A stretch of 6,090 bases of DNA from Candidatus Bathyarchaeota archaeon (GTDB lineage Archaea; Thermoproteota; Bathyarchaeia; 40CM-2-53-6): positions 1 through 6,090 of the forward strand of contig VBAY01000052.1 in assembly GCA_005883085.1 (NCBI GenBank), read 5' to 3'. The notes beneath the pieces were generated by a model, which saw only the letters and a program-made list of their open reading frames with translations, searched no databases and was not told the DNA's origin. The translations under genes were made by a program, and so were the position numbers. How positions within the stretch are numbered: the first letter of the stretch is position 1; each line of letters starts with the position of its first letter. This document shows positions 5,392 to 6,090 of this stretch, piece after piece.

Positions 5392-6090
5392 TAGTAGACC
5401 CGAGCCTCCGGTTCCCAACGAGTAATGCTCACGGGCATCGTGTCTATCCTCGGAATGGTTCCGGTCTCATAGACGACCAAGTGCTTGAGGAACTGAACAT
5501 CGTCTCGTTTCGGATAATCCGTTCGAAAGTGCGCTCCCCTCGATTCATTCCGTGCAAGCGCAGCATAGGCGATGGTCTCTGCAATATCAAGCATGAAATC
5601 CAGTTCTAGGGCGGAAACCAAATCAGTGTTGTAGACCCGGTCCTTGTCGTCGACGACTGCGTTCTTCATTCTCTGCTTCAGATCTCCAATAAGGCTGCAA
5701 GCCTGTTTGAGATTGCTCTTGTCACGGTAAATGCCAACATGCTCCTCCATGACCTTCTGCATCTCAGTCCGAATCGTCGAGATTCTTTCGCCCTTCTCAT
5801 GCTTCAGAACCCTGTCATAGATTCTCTTCTCCTCCTCCATCGCAAGTCCTTGAACGGGGTTTCCGAAGCTCGGCGACCCCTGCCTGGTCGCGTACTGAGC
5901 CGCCCTGATTCCGGCCTCAGCCCCGAACACTAGGCACTCGGTCAACGAGTTGCTGCCTAGCCGGTTTGCGCCATTCATGCTGACGCAGGCCATTTCTCCT
6001 GCAGCATAGAGTCCAGGGAGGCCTGTGTAGCCGTGAATGTCAGTATGGACACCGCCCATCATGTAGTGCTGACCTGGTCTTACCGGTATC
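5391..6090 (-). CDS. frdA: fumarate reductase / succinate dehydrogenase flavoprotein subunit (N-terminal part outside window)
   Basis: C-terminal 232 residues of the FAD-bearing catalytic subunit that interconverts fumarate and succinate. The frame stays open to the window edge (IPVRPGQHYMMGGVHTD), so the ATG at 6062 is internal. The visible active-site residues are His in QHYMMGG (6066-6068) and Arg in NGANRLGSNS (5961-5963), 35 residues apart exactly as H355 and R390 of E. coli FrdA. Downstream come the helical domain (IYDRVLKHEKGER, MQKVMEEHVGIYRD), LDIAETIAYAALARNESRG, AHFRTDYPKRDDVQFLKH, and a short tail ending ARVY. The FAD-linking His and the catalytic Arg equivalent to R287 lie outside the window. 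It is the first visible gene of the operon, overlapping frdB by one base. Sequence alone does not fix the physiological direction; partner subunits of FrdC/FrdD type favour the name frdA over sdhA. Confidence 0.96.
   Translation of the reverse strand, partial: IPVRPGQHYMMGGVHTDIHGYTGLPGLYAAGEMACVSMNGANRLGSNSLTECLVFGAEAGIRAAQYATRQGSPSFGNPVQGLAMEEEKRIYDRVLKHEKGERISTIRTEMQKVMEEHVGIYRDKSNLKQACSLIGDLKQRMKNAVVDDKDRVYNTDLVSALELDFMLDIAETIAYAALARNESRGAHFRTDYPKRDDVQFLKHLVVYETGTIPRIDTMPVSITRWEPEARVY

Noticed and set aside
5392..5418. frdB start at TTG 5418
   Set aside because: It adds nine residues before the conserved N terminus; the ATG in the TAATG overlap fits the family and the operon spacing.
1..6090. 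CRISPR arrays, tRNA/rRNA genes, insertion sequences, defence islands
   Set aside because: No regularly spaced repeats, cloverleaf-like segments, terminal inverted repeats or transposase frames were seen; the window is almost fully covered by coding regions.

Overview
The window looks archaeal, most plausibly a mesophilic to moderately thermophilic member of the Thermoproteota (Bathyarchaeia- or Nitrososphaeria-like), though this is an inference. The clues are a stand-alone LigD-type 3'-phosphoesterase, a surface cupredoxin with Ig-like repeats and a C-terminal membrane anchor followed by Arg/Lys, several TTG starts, AT-rich TATA-like boxes in the only divergent intergenic region, and no sigma-70-type promoter that I could recognise. 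A bacterial source is not excluded, because the fumarate reductase genes closely resemble the enterobacterial FrdABCD type. Gene density is very high and no RNA gene, insertion sequence or CRISPR array was seen.

Left part, + strand: the 3' portion of a CPA2-type cation/proton antiporter without an RCK regulatory tail (1-1236), coupled by a 4-base overlap to a polytopic membrane protein with a DUF5658-like segment (1233-1934). Its tail overlaps, convergently, the end of a secreted and membrane-anchored cupredoxin (3071-1869, - strand). That gene diverges, across about 100 bp holding paired TATA-like boxes, from a stand-alone LigD-type 3'-phosphoesterase (3171-3617, + strand).

Right part, - strand: a tight frdA-frdB-frdC-frdD operon for a membrane quinol:fumarate reductase (or succinate dehydrogenase) of the haem-free, two-anchor type. 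frdA is cut by the right edge. Junctions are TAATG (A/B), 2 bp (B/C) and 4 bp (C/D). All FrdB cluster cysteines and the visible FrdA active-site residues are present.

The standout feature is the last gene of this operon. Its first ~80 residues are FrdD-like (two of the usual three membrane helices). The chain then runs in frame into a complete carboxymuconolactone decarboxylase/AhpD-like domain carrying the Glu...CxxCxxxH constellation of AhpD. The predicted product would tether a thiol peroxidase/disulfide-reductase-like domain to the cytoplasmic face of fumarate reductase, next to flavin and Fe-S centres known to leak superoxide and hydrogen peroxide. I do not know of a description of this arrangement.
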